From: SLHU01 sp009929975
Lineage (GTDB): Bacteria > Bacillota > Clostridia > Saccharofermentanales > UBA5734
DNA length: 64,000 bases
NCBI GenBank assembly: GCA_040776905.1
Contig: JAXGZQ010000001.1
Span: 558,001 to 622,000 of the forward strand
Direction: 5' to 3'
This document shows positions 25,022 to 32,423 of this stretch, piece by piece (the stretch's first letter is position 1; the number at the start of each line of letters is the position of its first letter). The notes beneath the pieces are model-generated. The model did no database searches. It saw only the letters and a program-made list of their open reading frames with translations, and was not told where the DNA came from. The translations under genes and the position numbers were made by a program.

Positions 25022-25585
25022 TTAGTCCTCAAGGAAAGCATTTTTGTTCGCTGATTCAGATAAGTCCTCATGACGCAGCCAGCCGTATTGCCTGCGCATC
25101 ACAAAAATCAAACGGATCAGATCCGGAAAGTACGGCAGGAAGGTCTCGTTTTCGATCATGGCTAGAATGTCATCCTGATCCGCCCATCGCGCCGCCTGGA
25201 CCTCCTCCGGCTGAAAAGACAGCGTGTTCAGAGCAATGTCTTCTTCGATCAGATACACATCATCAAATCCATCAGGAAAATTGACGGTCATATGCGGTCT
25301 TGCCTGCGACAGATTAAGATGAAGACCCAGTTCTTCCGCCAATTCCCGTTCAACCGCCTGCTGACTGCTTTCGCCCCGAAGCGCACTGCCGCCGACCGTC
25401 AGATCCCAGCGGCCCGGCCAACCGTCCTTATCTTGCTGGCGCTGTTGAATCAGCATCTGACCCTCAGAATTGAACAGGCACAGATGAACAACCAGATGAT
25501 AATCCTCTGGCGAAAGTCTCTGCCCGCGAATTGCCTGCCGATTCTGCCTGATGCGGTGAACATCATAGACATCCCATAATTCCAT
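25022..25585 (-). CDS. Nudix hydrolase
   Basis: The 187-residue protein has a complete Nudix box (GGSALRGESSQQAVERELAEELGL region, residues about 77-100) matching Gx5Ex7REUxEExGU. The N-terminal MELWDVYDVHRI and a long linker resemble the IPP isomerase-like and YfcD-like Nudix branch. It should hydrolyse a nucleoside diphosphate-linked compound with magnesium. The ATG at 25585 has GGAAGG upstream and overlaps the next gene's end by one codon or less, in a tight operon. Confidence 0.88.
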   Translation of the reverse strand: MELWDVYDVHRIRQNRQAIRGQRLSPEDYHLVVHLCLFNSEGQMLIQQRQQDKDGWPGRWDLTVGGSALRGESSQQAVERELAEELGLHLNLSQARPHMTVNFPDGFDDVYLIEEDIALNTLSFQPEEVQAARWADQDDILAMIENETFLPYFPDLIRLIFVMRRQYGWLRHEDLSESANKNAFLED

Positions 25586-25587
25586 AT

Positions 25588-26490
25588 TTAGCCTTCCTTT
25601 GCTGCTGAACTCCAATACGTCATCGTCTCAATCGGAAAAAATCCGATACTGAAATAAAAAGGCTGTTCCGATCCAACAATGGCTTGTTTGGCTCCCAGCA
25701 TGCCACATCGACGGATCGCTTCATGAACCACGGCTTTGCCCAGGCCCATACGGCGGTAATCCGGATCGGTCGCGACGGGTTCAATATAGCAATAGGTATC
25801 TTCCGGTCGATACCATGATCCACAATGTGAAACGTAGTTTCCATCAGCAGCGACCACGGCAAGCACCAGTTCAGGTCGAATCATCGGGCTGGATAACATT
25901 TGCTTTCGAACGGCGATGGACGCTTCGTCGTCCGGAGGGCTTCCTTCATGGTTGAACCCACGCCACATCACCCGATGGTATTGATGCCAATTCCAGTCAT
26001 CCGCCAGACTGACAAAGGAATACCCTTCCGGCAGCGGATGGTAGTCAAGCTGATCAATGTCCAGCATCGAGAGCCGATCGCGATCCTGAGTCGGTCGAAA
26101 ACCCTGAGCGAATGCCGAACGCTGAAGCTCGATATCATGATCGGATATGAGCAAACGAAGTTTTCCCTGATTATGCAATGATTGCCTGGCGTAAGTGACC
26201 AGTTCAGGTTTTAGAGCAGTATGCTGTGAGTCAGTAAAGAGAAATCCCTCCCCCAGCGTGCTCTCATAGGTTGCCAGCGCAACAATCTGATCGTCTTCCT
26301 CCCATAACCCGATATGATTCTGACGCTCCTGATCCCATCCAGCGTGCGTAATTCCCCACTCCCACGCTCCCCAGAGAAATCTGGGTGATACAATCCGCTC
26401 CGCATTAATGCGAATCAGAAAATCCCGGACTTTCTGGTAATCCATGGAGAAAAATGGTTCGTCTGTGTAGTGTCGAAATTTGACTGACAT
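25588..26490 (-). CDS. GNAT family N-acetyltransferase
   Basis: The 300-residue protein is longer than a single GNAT domain. The C-terminal part has the acetyl-CoA motif (IEPVATDPDYRRMGLGKAV) and SEQPFYFSIGFFPIE. The N-terminal 150 residues form a second, degenerate GNAT-like half, which is common in tandem-GNAT proteins. GAGGAG precedes the ATG at 26490. It is followed by the Nudix, Imm5-GNAT and SDR genes with minimal gaps. Substrate unknown. Confidence 0.82.
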   Translation of the reverse strand: MSVKFRHYTDEPFFSMDYQKVRDFLIRINAERIVSPRFLWGAWEWGITHAGWDQERQNHIGLWEEDDQIVALATYESTLGEGFLFTDSQHTALKPELVTYARQSLHNQGKLRLLISDHDIELQRSAFAQGFRPTQDRDRLSMLDIDQLDYHPLPEGYSFVSLADDWNWHQYHRVMWRGFNHEGSPPDDEASIAVRKQMLSSPMIRPELVLAVVAADGNYVSHCGSWYRPEDTYCYIEPVATDPDYRRMGLGKAVVHEAIRRCGMLGAKQAIVGSEQPFYFSIGFFPIETMTYWSSAAKEG

Positions 26491-26521
26491 ATGCGTCTCC
26501 TCACATTTTGTCGACCGTTGT

Positions 26522-27172
26522 CTAGTATTCACTCATCTCGCGCAGTTTGTGCAGGACAGCGATGGCGTCTCTGGATGTCCCCTGATAAGTTTCCGGATTG
26601 ACGGGGTAATGAATGTTGTACAGATAGCCGCTTTCGCCATAACGGCCCAGATCGGATTCTTCCAGATGCTGCTGATCAGCACTTATATGACAGATCTCAA
26701 AACACAACAGCGCATGCGAGTCACCTTCGATGATGTCCTTTTCCCATAAAAAACGACATTCGAGATTCAGGAAGCATTCCTTGATCCGGGGAGCCTGGAC
26801 CGTCGCCGCCGGTTCAGCCAACAGCCCGGACAGAGCAATTTCATCATCATCAAACTGATTGTGGCGGATCGTCGCATAGCACCGATCATAGTAATCAGCT
26901 GACGGGAAATTGAGAACCACTTCACCATGTTGTTTAACCGTCTGATACAGGTGGCCTGATTTATTGACACTTGACAGGATCGCGTAGAATCCCTCCGGAC
27001 GGCTGCCGAAGCAGCTCCATGACTGCAGACAGGCATTGGGCCGGCCATTGGATTTATACGAGGTTACGACAAACAGCGGAGACGGTATCGCTGCCACGAA
27101 ATCCATCCAGTGGAAACCATAGGTCTGCATACTCTCCATTGAAGCCGGGACTGTCGAATATTCTTTTTTCAT
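26522..27172 (-). CDS. Flavin reductase-like split-barrel protein
   Basis: The 216-residue protein belongs to the flavin reductase-like family (PF01613 type). FVAAIPSPLFVVTSYKSNGRPNACLQSW is the N-terminal flavin-binding stretch (residues about 22-50) and SSVNKSGHLYQTVKQHGEVVLNF the following core. Such proteins bind FMN and may reduce flavins or act as flavoprotein oxidoreductases. GGAGGT is 7 bases before the ATG. The ribosome site lies inside the tail of a GNAT remnant just upstream. Confidence 0.83.
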   Translation of the reverse strand: MKKEYSTVPASMESMQTYGFHWMDFVAAIPSPLFVVTSYKSNGRPNACLQSWSCFGSRPEGFYAILSSVNKSGHLYQTVKQHGEVVLNFPSADYYDRCYATIRHNQFDDDEIALSGLLAEPAATVQAPRIKECFLNLECRFLWEKDIIEGDSHALLCFEICHISADQQHLEESDLGRYGESGYLYNIHYPVNPETYQGTSRDAIAVLHKLREMSEY

Positions 27173-27176
27173 TTCA

Positions 27177-27389
27177 TCAACCTCCCTCAATCACGGATAT
27201 GGTAAAGCACATGATCACATACCGGTGTTCCGGCGCGATCGACGGATGTTGAAACTCCGCTGGAAACGTTGTCTGGTGAAACCCGATGAACCCGATGAAT
27301 TGTCTGTCCGCTTGTGTCTCCACCGCAAAAAGTCCATACCCCAATTGTGCAAACTCATTCTGAATCACCTGATAAAACGCGACTGATCT
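27177..27389 (-). pseudogene. Remnant of a GNAT acetyltransferase (both ends missing)
   Basis: This open stretch of 70 codons reads AFYQVIQNEF, then LGYGLFAVET and FIGFIGFHQTTFPAEF, the N-terminal strands of a RimJ/RimL-type GNAT. The start of the domain is missing, because the frame emerges directly from the end of the VOC gene. The acetyl-CoA half (WGxGY...A) is also missing: after QHPSIAP the sequence leaves the family pattern and stops. No ribosome site precedes it. It is best read as a decayed gene caught between the VOC and flavin reductase genes. Confidence 0.65.
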
Positions 27390-27391
27390 GA

Positions 27392-27757
27392 TCAGTTTTC
27401 AGGAAAGGTGCGCAATTGAACGGAAACCCCGTCTGGATCATACACATAAAAATAACGGGTGCCATCGTCTGGAAGCTGAATCGGTGAAGGATTCAATTCC
27501 TCCCGGATCGCTAAAGTATGCATTTCCTCCAGTCGATCGGTTTGAAAGCAAATAAACATCCCCTTGCCTTCGAAGGTCGGACCGTCCGGGATGTGCAGCA
27601 GCTCGATTTCCGTATCACCCGGCTGATGCGATAAAAAGGCCAGTTCCGCCGGGCCTGCGGAAAACCGCCGGGTGACCTTCAGCTGCGTCATCATTTCATA
27701 AAAGGCGATGGATTTATCAAGGTGACGAACACGAAACGTAATGTGCTTGATATGCAT
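27392..27757 (-). CDS. VOC/glyoxalase family protein
   Basis: The 121-residue protein has a single VOC unit pair: HIKHITFRVRHLDKSIAFY at the start (metal-ligand His and helix) and YFYVYDPDGVSVQLRTF at the end (DPDG turn plus terminal strand). It resembles lactoylglutathione lyase-like or bleomycin-resistance-like proteins. The ATG at 27757 has only a weak GTGGGTG upstream; a longer frame to 27835 lacks a site. Substrate unknown. Its stop is immediately followed by a GNAT remnant. Confidence 0.78.
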   Translation of the reverse strand: MHIKHITFRVRHLDKSIAFYEMMTQLKVTRRFSAGPAELAFLSHQPGDTEIELLHIPDGPTFEGKGMFICFQTDRLEEMHTLAIREELNPSPIQLPDDGTRYFYVYDPDGVSVQLRTFPEN

Positions 27758-27863
27758 ATAGACACCCACACTTTCATCTGGTTTGAATGAACTGATATCT
27801 TCTCTGAGGATATTACTTTGAATCAGCACTGTCAAAGCAGTTCAGCCGGTGCAGACGATCAAA

Positions 27864-27895
27864 CAGGCATCTCATGAACGATCATGAGATGCCTG
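27864..27895 (-). terminator. Strong hairpin downstream of the AraC-type remnant
   Basis: A perfect 14-bp stem (CAGGCATCTCATGA with its complement) has a 4-base loop. On the minus strand it is followed only by TTTGAT, so it may be a poor terminator or a remnant. It separates the GyrI-like frame from the VOC gene. Confidence 0.5.
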
Positions 27896-27932
27896 CTGCT
27901 GCGACAGCGCACAGAATCGTGCGAATCTGTGG

Positions 27933-28640
27933 TCAGCGCTTCCGCTTGACTGGGATCCAGATCTCGCTGTAGTAACGGCTGTCCTGATTACCATTTGGAT
28001 AATCATCTACGTTCGAGTACATCTCGATATTATATCCTGCCGCTATTTCGTAATCTCTGCAGCCCGGCAGCCATTCAGAGAAGATCTGATGATTGACATC
28101 CTGAAGGGCTTTCGGCATCGGCCCGTGACAAGCGAAAACAGCCCAGGTATGAGCCGGAATCACCCGGGTCACAACACCGTCCGGAACGTCCTTCGTCGGA
28201 TCATAGATATCGGCAATCAGGTAATCAAATGCCTGATCTGCAAGGGCTTCAGCGTCTTCATCGATACAGACGCCATACATGCCGCAGATGAACCGGCTCA
28301 TATCTGACTGGAAATGTTCAGTCCAGAATTGAGGCAAATCGCTCAATGCCGTGTCCATCTTAAACCGACGGGACACGCCGACGATGGTAAACGATGCTTT
28401 TTCAACAATTTTGTAATCCATGGTATAACCGCCTTTCAACACCAGTTTGATGGAGAGTGGTGCCAATGATCGGATCATGGCACCGTCTTTACGAACAGCA
28501 GTGGGTGTCACACCATGAAAGCGAAAGAAGGCTCGTGTAAAACTATCAGGCGAGTCATATCCATATTTCAAAGCGATATCGATAACCTTCATATCCGTCG
28601 CGACCAGCTCGCTGCCGGCAAGCGTCAGCCTGAACGGGCT
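27933..28640 (-). pseudogene. AraC-GyrI type regulator truncated at its N-terminus
   Basis: The frame continues the second half of an AraC helix-turn-helix domain (RLTLAGSELVATD, KVIDIALKYGYDSPDSFTRA, HGVTPTAV) followed by a GyrI-like effector-binding domain (YKIVEKASFTIVGVSRRF through YYSEIWIPVK). About 50-60 residues that normally hold the first helices are missing. The homology begins a few codons after the SDR gene's tandem TGA TGA stops and in the same frame. An internal ATG (28592) could yield the ligand domain with half a DNA-binding domain, without a good ribosome site. I therefore call it a deletion product, though expression as an effector-only protein is possible. Confidence 0.75.
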
Positions 28641-28643
28641 TCA

Positions 28644-29390
28644 TCAGTACGGGCTGTCGAATTCCGCCTCTGCCTTTTTGACGGCATCCTCAAGCGTCAT
28701 GCCCGTAAAATAGGGCGCATTCAGATAACGGCCTGATTTTTTGTCATTGACAAAAGCACCGACCACAATACCTGGAATCGCGCTTTCCGGTGCGTTAGGC
28801 GCTTGAGGGCCGCCGAGGTCAGTCCGGCACCAGCCGGGATCCGTCAGGTTAATCATCACATCGGTTCCTTCAACGGTCGATCCGAGATCAATCGTCACTT
28901 TGTCCAACGCGGCTTTGCTGGCGGAATAGCCGGCCTGTTGCGGATCCAGACGGATACCACTGGTTGTATTGAGAATCCTGCCAAAACCCTGCTCAATCAT
29001 TTTCGGCATGAAATGGTAGCAAATCATGATCGGAGCGATGGTATTGATCTTGAAGCTTTCCGTATAATCACTGACCGGCGTCGCGAAATAATCATCGCGG
29101 TAGGCGATCTGAACGCCAGCGTTATTCAGTATGATATCAACCCGGACCTCCAGCTCATCAATGGTTTTGAGCATCGAACCGACCGCATCCAGATCAGACA
29201 ATTCAGCTTCAACCGCATAGGCTGACACACCTAGATCCCTGACCTCCTGAAGCAGTTTCTCCGTATGTTCCAGTTTGCGGCTGTGCAGAATCAGATTGCA
29301 GCCCTGCCTGGCCATGAACTGAGCCGTCAGATAGCCGATACCGCGGCTGGCTCCCGTAATCAAAGCCCACCTATTTTTTACATCAATCAT
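28644..29390 (-). CDS. Short-chain dehydrogenase/reductase
   Basis: The 248-residue protein has ITGASRGIG as the cofactor loop, NNAG in ILNNAGVQ, S in LNTTSG and YSASKAA with catalytic Tyr and Lys. LHSRKLEH after strand 2, with an Arg, points to NADPH use. AAGGATGGAG lies just before the ATG. The C-terminus ends at two tandem in-frame TGA codons, after which an AraC-type remnant begins in frame, so the native end may have been altered. Substrate unknown. Confidence 0.88.
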   Translation of the reverse strand: MIDVKNRWALITGASRGIGYLTAQFMARQGCNLILHSRKLEHTEKLLQEVRDLGVSAYAVEAELSDLDAVGSMLKTIDELEVRVDIILNNAGVQIAYRDDYFATPVSDYTESFKINTIAPIMICYHFMPKMIEQGFGRILNTTSGIRLDPQQAGYSASKAALDKVTIDLGSTVEGTDVMINLTDPGWCRTDLGGPQAPNAPESAIPGIVVGAFVNDKKSGRYLNAPYFTGMTLEDAVKKAEAEFDSPY

Positions 29391-29467
29391 TGTACTCCAT
29401 CCTTTCTCATTTAAATCAGCTGGTTATGCCGACACTCAATATGATCTGTTTCCTTTTACTCATCGTA

Positions 29468-29968
29468 TCATATCGTGATCTCAAAGTATGGCTCATACTG
29501 CTGTGTTGCCTCACACCATTTCATGCCGACAGATTGAAATCCAACTTTCTCCAATACATGGCGCGAAGCCTGATTTTCCGGATCGATTGACGCTCCAATG
29601 CGCACAAGATCAAGATGATTTTCAGCGTACTGAATACAGGCTTTAGCGGCTTCTGTCGCATATCCTTTTCCCCAGTATGGCTTCGCGAAATGGTACATCA
29701 GTTCCGCGTCATAGCCGTGGGTCGGCGGATTAAACCCGCAGACACCAATGACCTGGTGATCAGGTTTTAGTAACGTGAGATAAGGAGAAAACCCTTTCTC
29801 TTTCTGCAGGTTGGTATAATACTGCAGTGCCCGTTGTTCGCGTTCCCTGGCGCCTGCCCCGCCGCAATAGCGCATTACTTCCGCATCACCCCAGAACGTC
29901 ATCACGGAATCCAGATCATCTGATTCCAGAGTGCGCAGAATGAGCCGCTCAGTTTCCAGTATGATCAT
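29468..29968 (-). CDS. GNAT family N-acetyltransferase (RimJ/RimL type)
   Basis: The 166-residue protein begins LETERLILRTLESDDLD, the usual RimJ/RimL start. The acetyl-CoA loop is AKPYWGKGYATEAA, and DPENQASRHVLEKVGFQSVG is the closing motif. GGGAGG is 6 bases before the ATG at 29968. Such enzymes acetylate ribosomal protein N-termini, amino sugars or drugs; the acceptor here is unknown. It lies 39 bases downstream of the AadA-like gene on the same strand and may share its transcript. Confidence 0.9.
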   Translation of the reverse strand: MIILETERLILRTLESDDLDSVMTFWGDAEVMRYCGGAGAREREQRALQYYTNLQKEKGFSPYLTLLKPDHQVIGVCGFNPPTHGYDAELMYHFAKPYWGKGYATEAAKACIQYAENHLDLVRIGASIDPENQASRHVLEKVGFQSVGMKWCEATQQYEPYFEITI

Positions 29969-30007
29969 GTTGAACCTCCCACGTACAGTCAAATAGCCAC
30001 TCCTCAA

Positions 30008-30769
30008 TCAGATGCATGTTTTATGAATTGTCTTGATCATGTATTGAACATAGGTGTTCACCTGAAGTTCATGGCCCTGCCAATCATCAACGGCTTCACC
30101 CAGATAGGCTCGTCTGGCTGAATCAAGCAAGACCGCATAGGTTTCGGGCAAGCGGGAAGCCGCCCATTGAGCGGCTCTGTTTTTTGAACCTATTTCACCG
30201 GTCGAAACAGTCAGCCACATTCTGGCCAGGGTCAATATGACATTGCGCGTATCCCATGACAAGTCTTCAATCAGTTGAGGGATCGATGCTTGAATGGCAC
30301 TTCTGATGTCAGCTGCCGGTACAGGATCAATCAGATCTGAAATTTTCGGACCACATAATGAAACACCATATTGTCTTGCCTGTTCCAAGAGAATGGCAAA
30401 ATCAGGATCATCTTCCGGCCTGGGGTATTGGCCTGCTTCGATGTCTTCTCTCAGCCACTCACCATACATGAAGTCATATCGCGGCGGATAACGCCACGGG
30501 ATGATATCGTCTCGATTGACAATAGTCACTTCAAGCGGTCTCATACCCAGCAGATTGCCGGATTTACCCGATAACCGGAGCAAGTCCTTTGTCAACTGAT
30601 CTCGGATTGTCTCAGAAAGACAATTGTTTGTGACAACCAACAGATCGACGTCACTACTCTTCTGTAAGCCATCCATGACCGCAGAACCATACAGGTAGAT
30701 CCCCACCACCATATCACCAAGCAGTGTGCCGATCATTTCAGCTGCTCTTCGCACAATCTCAGGAGTCAT
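30008..30769 (-). CDS. Aminoglycoside nucleotidyltransferase, AadA/ANT(9)-like
   Basis: The 253-residue protein follows the AadA/ANT(9) pattern. IYLYGSAVMDGLQKSSDVDL contains the GS and DxD metal site, and a C-terminal DUF4111 domain includes NVILTLARMWLTVSTGEIGSK. ANT(3'')(9) enzymes adenylylate spectinomycin and often streptomycin. Residues such as WRYPPRYDFMYGEW match the substrate-side loop of the family. The protein could confer spectinomycin resistance, but chromosomal homologues vary and this is not tested. Confidence 0.85.
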   Translation of the reverse strand: MTPEIVRRAAEMIGTLLGDMVVGIYLYGSAVMDGLQKSSDVDLLVVTNNCLSETIRDQLTKDLLRLSGKSGNLLGMRPLEVTIVNRDDIIPWRYPPRYDFMYGEWLREDIEAGQYPRPEDDPDFAILLEQARQYGVSLCGPKISDLIDPVPAADIRSAIQASIPQLIEDLSWDTRNVILTLARMWLTVSTGEIGSKNRAAQWAASRLPETYAVLLDSARRAYLGEAVDDWQGHELQVNTYVQYMIKTIHKTCI

Positions 30770-30834
30770 TGTTTTGTCAATTTCTCCTTATGGATGGTCC
30801 TATAGCGCAAACGGTTCAAACAGATGCCAGATGG

Positions 30835-31956
30835 TTAGAATATCTCGCCGATATTGTAGCCGCAAGGCAATGATTCTTCGCTGAGAAATTGAAAACTGTC
30901 ATCACGCAGAATGGGCAGAAAGGCTTCGAAGGGAAATCGGATGAATTCACTGCCGTAACTGCTGGCGCCGAACCACTTGCCTTCCTTGGCACTCAGATTC
31001 AGATCCCGGGCAAATTTCGTATCGTTTGAGCAGTCATGCACGACCACATCCCACTGTTCCTGATCCGCGATTTTCATCAGTTTCAAGGTCAGTTCTCGGC
31101 TCCAGACCGGAGAAATATAGCCCTGTCTGGCGCAGTACATATTCTCGCCCGAGTAGTTGCCGATATTATTGCTGTTCAGATGCAGTTCAGCACAATTGAT
31201 AAAATCAAGTCCGGTGTCCAGTATTTTCTGTTTTTTCTCATGAAAAACCTTGAAAAATTCAGGGGTCATCGGAGTTTCGATACCGACTGTTGTGATGAAG
31301 CGCTTCGCTGTTTTGATCGCTTCGATCACCTTATCGGATCCATTGGTCGCCCCCAGATTGAAGCGTATCTCATCAAGGCCGGCTTCACCCAGTGCCTTCA
31401 GGTTTTCCTCCGTTGCCAGAGTCCCGTTGGTATACAGATGCTGATGAATCCCAGCATCCCTGAACTTCCGGATGACCGAATCATAAAGCTCAATCTCCAT
31501 GAAGGGCTCCAGATAGACATAGCTGATGCCGGTCGGTTTCTTGTGGATGTCAAGCAGCAGATCAATATCTTTCTCATAGAACTTCGTTTCCCCGATCTCC
31601 CACATATTGTCACCAACCGGAGGAATCTCATCCAGTTCACCGTAGTTGTAGCAGAATTTACATTCAATGTTGCAGCGATTCGTTTTCCTGATCGCGCTCA
31701 GCCCGGTGCCCAGCAAACAGGACCGGCAGCCATCAGGAAATTTTTCGTCCTGTCCAACATAAAGTGTCCGGCGGTTCAATGTCTTCAGCCCTGAAATTTC
31801 TGATTTCAGCTTCTCATTTTTTTGATCAACCACCGCTTCAATCTGAGCCAGTACAGCATAGACAATCTCCTGCTGACGGTTCATGAGTTCTTCTTCTTCA
31901 GGCAGCATGGCAAAAAACTCAAACCATTGCAGCGCGTCTTTTTTTGATATCTTCAT
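30835..31956 (-). CDS. Radical SAM protein in an ArsR-controlled operon
   Basis: The 373-residue protein has the cluster motif C95-x3-C99-x2-C102 (CNIECKFC) and an upstream CRSC pair (C77, C80) that could bind another metal. An N-terminal helical region (residues 1-60) precedes the barrel. YLEPFMEIELY and LYTNGTLATEENL are barrel strands typical of radical SAM enzymes. GGAGG precedes the ATG at 31956. The ArsR-type gene lies 72 bases upstream in the same direction, and no other gene shares the operon. The reaction is unknown; no peptide substrate is evident. Confidence 0.82.
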   Translation of the reverse strand: MKISKKDALQWFEFFAMLPEEEELMNRQQEIVYAVLAQIEAVVDQKNEKLKSEISGLKTLNRRTLYVGQDEKFPDGCRSCLLGTGLSAIRKTNRCNIECKFCYNYGELDEIPPVGDNMWEIGETKFYEKDIDLLLDIHKKPTGISYVYLEPFMEIELYDSVIRKFRDAGIHQHLYTNGTLATEENLKALGEAGLDEIRFNLGATNGSDKVIEAIKTAKRFITTVGIETPMTPEFFKVFHEKKQKILDTGLDFINCAELHLNSNNIGNYSGENMYCARQGYISPVWSRELTLKLMKIADQEQWDVVVHDCSNDTKFARDLNLSAKEGKWFGASSYGSEFIRFPFEAFLPILRDDSFQFLSEESLPCGYNIGEIF

Positions 31957-32028
31957 GATTATCCTCCATTTATCGCTCTGCGCGAGTATCCATATGAGTA
32001 GCAAAACGGGAGAATGACCAGGATCTTT

Positions 32029-32319
32029 TTATTCTTCATCGCTTGGCCCTCCGATTTCGCTCAGCCAGATCATCAGTTCTTCAATGACTGACGCGTTCAG
32101 CTCATAGTAAATATAATTTTTATGTCTGGTTTCTGTGATGAGGTCTGCTTTTTTCAGTTGTGCCAGATGATAGGAAACGGTCGCCCAGGACACGTCAAAA
32201 CAACCTGCGATCTCGCCGGCCGATAGGTTATTTTTCTTAAGATGCATCAGGATCTCGCGCCGAATCGGATCCGCGATCGCCTTTGCCGTGTCTTGAAGAC
32301 TCATTTCATTTTCAGCCAT
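32029..32319 (-). CDS. ArsR family transcriptional regulator (SdpR-like)
   Basis: The 96-residue protein is a winged-helix ArsR/SmtB-type repressor: LQDTAKAIADPIRREILMHL, then LSAGEIAGCF, VSWATVSYHLAQLKKADLI as recognition helix and YIYYELN wing. The classic metal-binding ELCVCDL motif is replaced by a helix with a single Cys (GCFDVS), so it is closer to SdpR-type autorepressors than to arsenic sensors. The start codon overlaps a 13-bp inverted repeat, and no ribosome site stands before the ATG. Confidence 0.88.
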   Translation of the reverse strand: MAENEMSLQDTAKAIADPIRREILMHLKKNNLSAGEIAGCFDVSWATVSYHLAQLKKADLITETRHKNYIYYELNASVIEELMIWLSEIGGPSDEE

Positions 32320-32348
32320 TTCTATTTAGATTTCTATCTAAATAGAAA
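32319..32348 (-). promoter_or_regulatory. Operator: 13-bp inverted repeat at the arsR start
   Basis: TTTCTATTTAGAT (32319-32331) and ATCTAAATAGAAA (32336-32348) are perfect complements with a 4-base spacer. The repeat reaches from the promoter -10 to the first base of the ATG codon, so binding would block both polymerase and, on RNA, the ribosome. Confidence 0.85.
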
Positions 32349-32374
32349 ATAACACTGACAGGATGTAAAAGCAA
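32346..32374 (-). promoter_or_regulatory. Promoter of the arsR-radical SAM operon
   Basis: On the minus strand TTGCTT (32374-32369), a 17-base spacer and TATTTT (32351-32346) form a reasonable sigma-A promoter. The -10 box touches the operator, consistent with autorepression. The expected leader is only about 20-25 bases. Confidence 0.65.
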
Positions 32375-32423
32375 TCACCATTCTGTTTTATTATTGCTTG
32401 ATCGAATTAATTACAGTGCCGCC

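Noticed and set aside
31036..31794. 252-codon plus-strand frame inside the radical SAM gene
   Set aside because: Antisense shadow of a gene with clear CxxxCxxC motif and ribosome site; no start signal of its own.
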